Source: Eubacteriaceae bacterium
GTDB taxonomy: Bacteria; Bacillota; Clostridia; Lachnospirales; Lachnospiraceae
Assembly: GCA_902362875.1 (NCBI GenBank)
Contig: CABIYF010000004.1
Location: 92,168-156,167 of the forward strand
Length of the DNA: 64,000 nt
Reading direction: 5' to 3'
Shown here: piece by piece, positions 63,893-64,000 of the stretch
Layout of the letters: each line of letters begins with the position of its first letter
Position numbering within the stretch: position 1 is the stretch's first letter
The notes under the pieces: model-generated
Database searches by the model: none
What the model saw: the letters and a program-made list of their open reading frames with translations, nothing else
What the model was told of the DNA's origin: nothing
Program-made: the position numbers and the translations under genes

Positions 63893-64000
63893 TGACAGAA
63901 ATAAGATAACAAGAAATATTTATAATATACCGGTGGCAACACGCATATTTTAAGAACGTTTTTTACAAATCGCTTATCCGCGCCTGTTCCTTTGAAAACT
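63893..64000. repeat. Giant palindrome E2, left part (cut by window end)
   Basis: From ATAAGATAAC through GGTGGCAACACGCATATTTT, TTACAAATCGCTTATCCGCG and CCTGTTCCTTTG the sequence matches the complement of the right half of element E (51.99-52.13 kb), with altered arm bases. The other arm should lie beyond the window. Confidence 0.75.

Overview
The window looks like a chromosomal segment of a low-GC, anaerobic Clostridia, most likely Lachnospiraceae (Anaerostipes-like). This rests on AT-rich codon use, strong AGGAGG ribosome sites, the eno-secG-rnr-smpB-ssrA core block, an msm-type raffinose locus, DUF1703 AAA/nuclease genes, SipW-dependent surface proteins and a cyclic-di-GMP-I riboswitch. 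The genus is inference. Most genes lie on the minus strand. Layout: 0-7 kb, a decayed hydrolase, small proteins, a methyltransferase/hydrolase operon with a clear promoter-operator, a broken DUF1703 gene, a cytidylate-kinase-like protein and a MATE exporter. 7.4-18.9 kb, an alpha-galactoside/sucrose locus: MsmEFG-MsmK transporter, GH36 alpha-galactosidase, divergent AraC regulator, sucrose phosphorylase, a cytoplasmic BMP/ParB-like protein and a phosphoesterase. 18.9-20 kb, a graveyard of gene fragments with an internally deleted IS605 TnpB. 20-30 kb, an Old-Yellow-Enzyme oxidoreductase with a LysR regulator, a 600-bp array of palindromes, and an ABC exporter with a two-component system. 30-36 kb, tmRNA, smpB, rnr, secG, eno. 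34.8-38.6 kb, one collapsed and one intact ECF sigma/anti-sigma pair. 38.6-44.5 kb, a second palindrome array, a broken DUF1703 gene, a fumarate-reductase-like operon and broken aldo/keto reductases. 44.5-48.2 kb, a c-di-GMP phosphodiesterase and a diguanylate cyclase. 48.2-52.1 kb, a remnant BglG/LicT antiterminator with its leader, a MerR-MATE operon, an orphan Fur-like promoter interrupted by a complete IS3 element, and a giant palindrome. 52-59 kb, an unrecognised Cys-rich protein and a SipW-type surface operon headed by a c-di-GMP-I riboswitch. 59-64 kb, a membrane protein, two AraC regulators, a threonine-aldolase pseudogene, a MATE exporter and the start of another giant palindrome. Three signals stand out. 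First, a family of modular palindromes (109-267 bp, perfect arms of 25-56 bp) shares a terminal box resembling TAGTGGTTTGAAT. Between copies the arms differ but stay perfectly complementary, and five element ends coincide with the stop codon of a gene. Second, the surface operon has a c-di-GMP-I aptamer starting almost exactly at a predicted +1, behind a promoter whose spacer holds a run of eight G: a candidate phase-variable promoter stacked on a second-messenger riboswitch, followed by an integrase-like AP2 protein. Third, at least a dozen genes carry clean internal deletions that join distant parts of a gene or of neighbouring genes, including two events that removed the catalytic part of a SipW signal peptidase.
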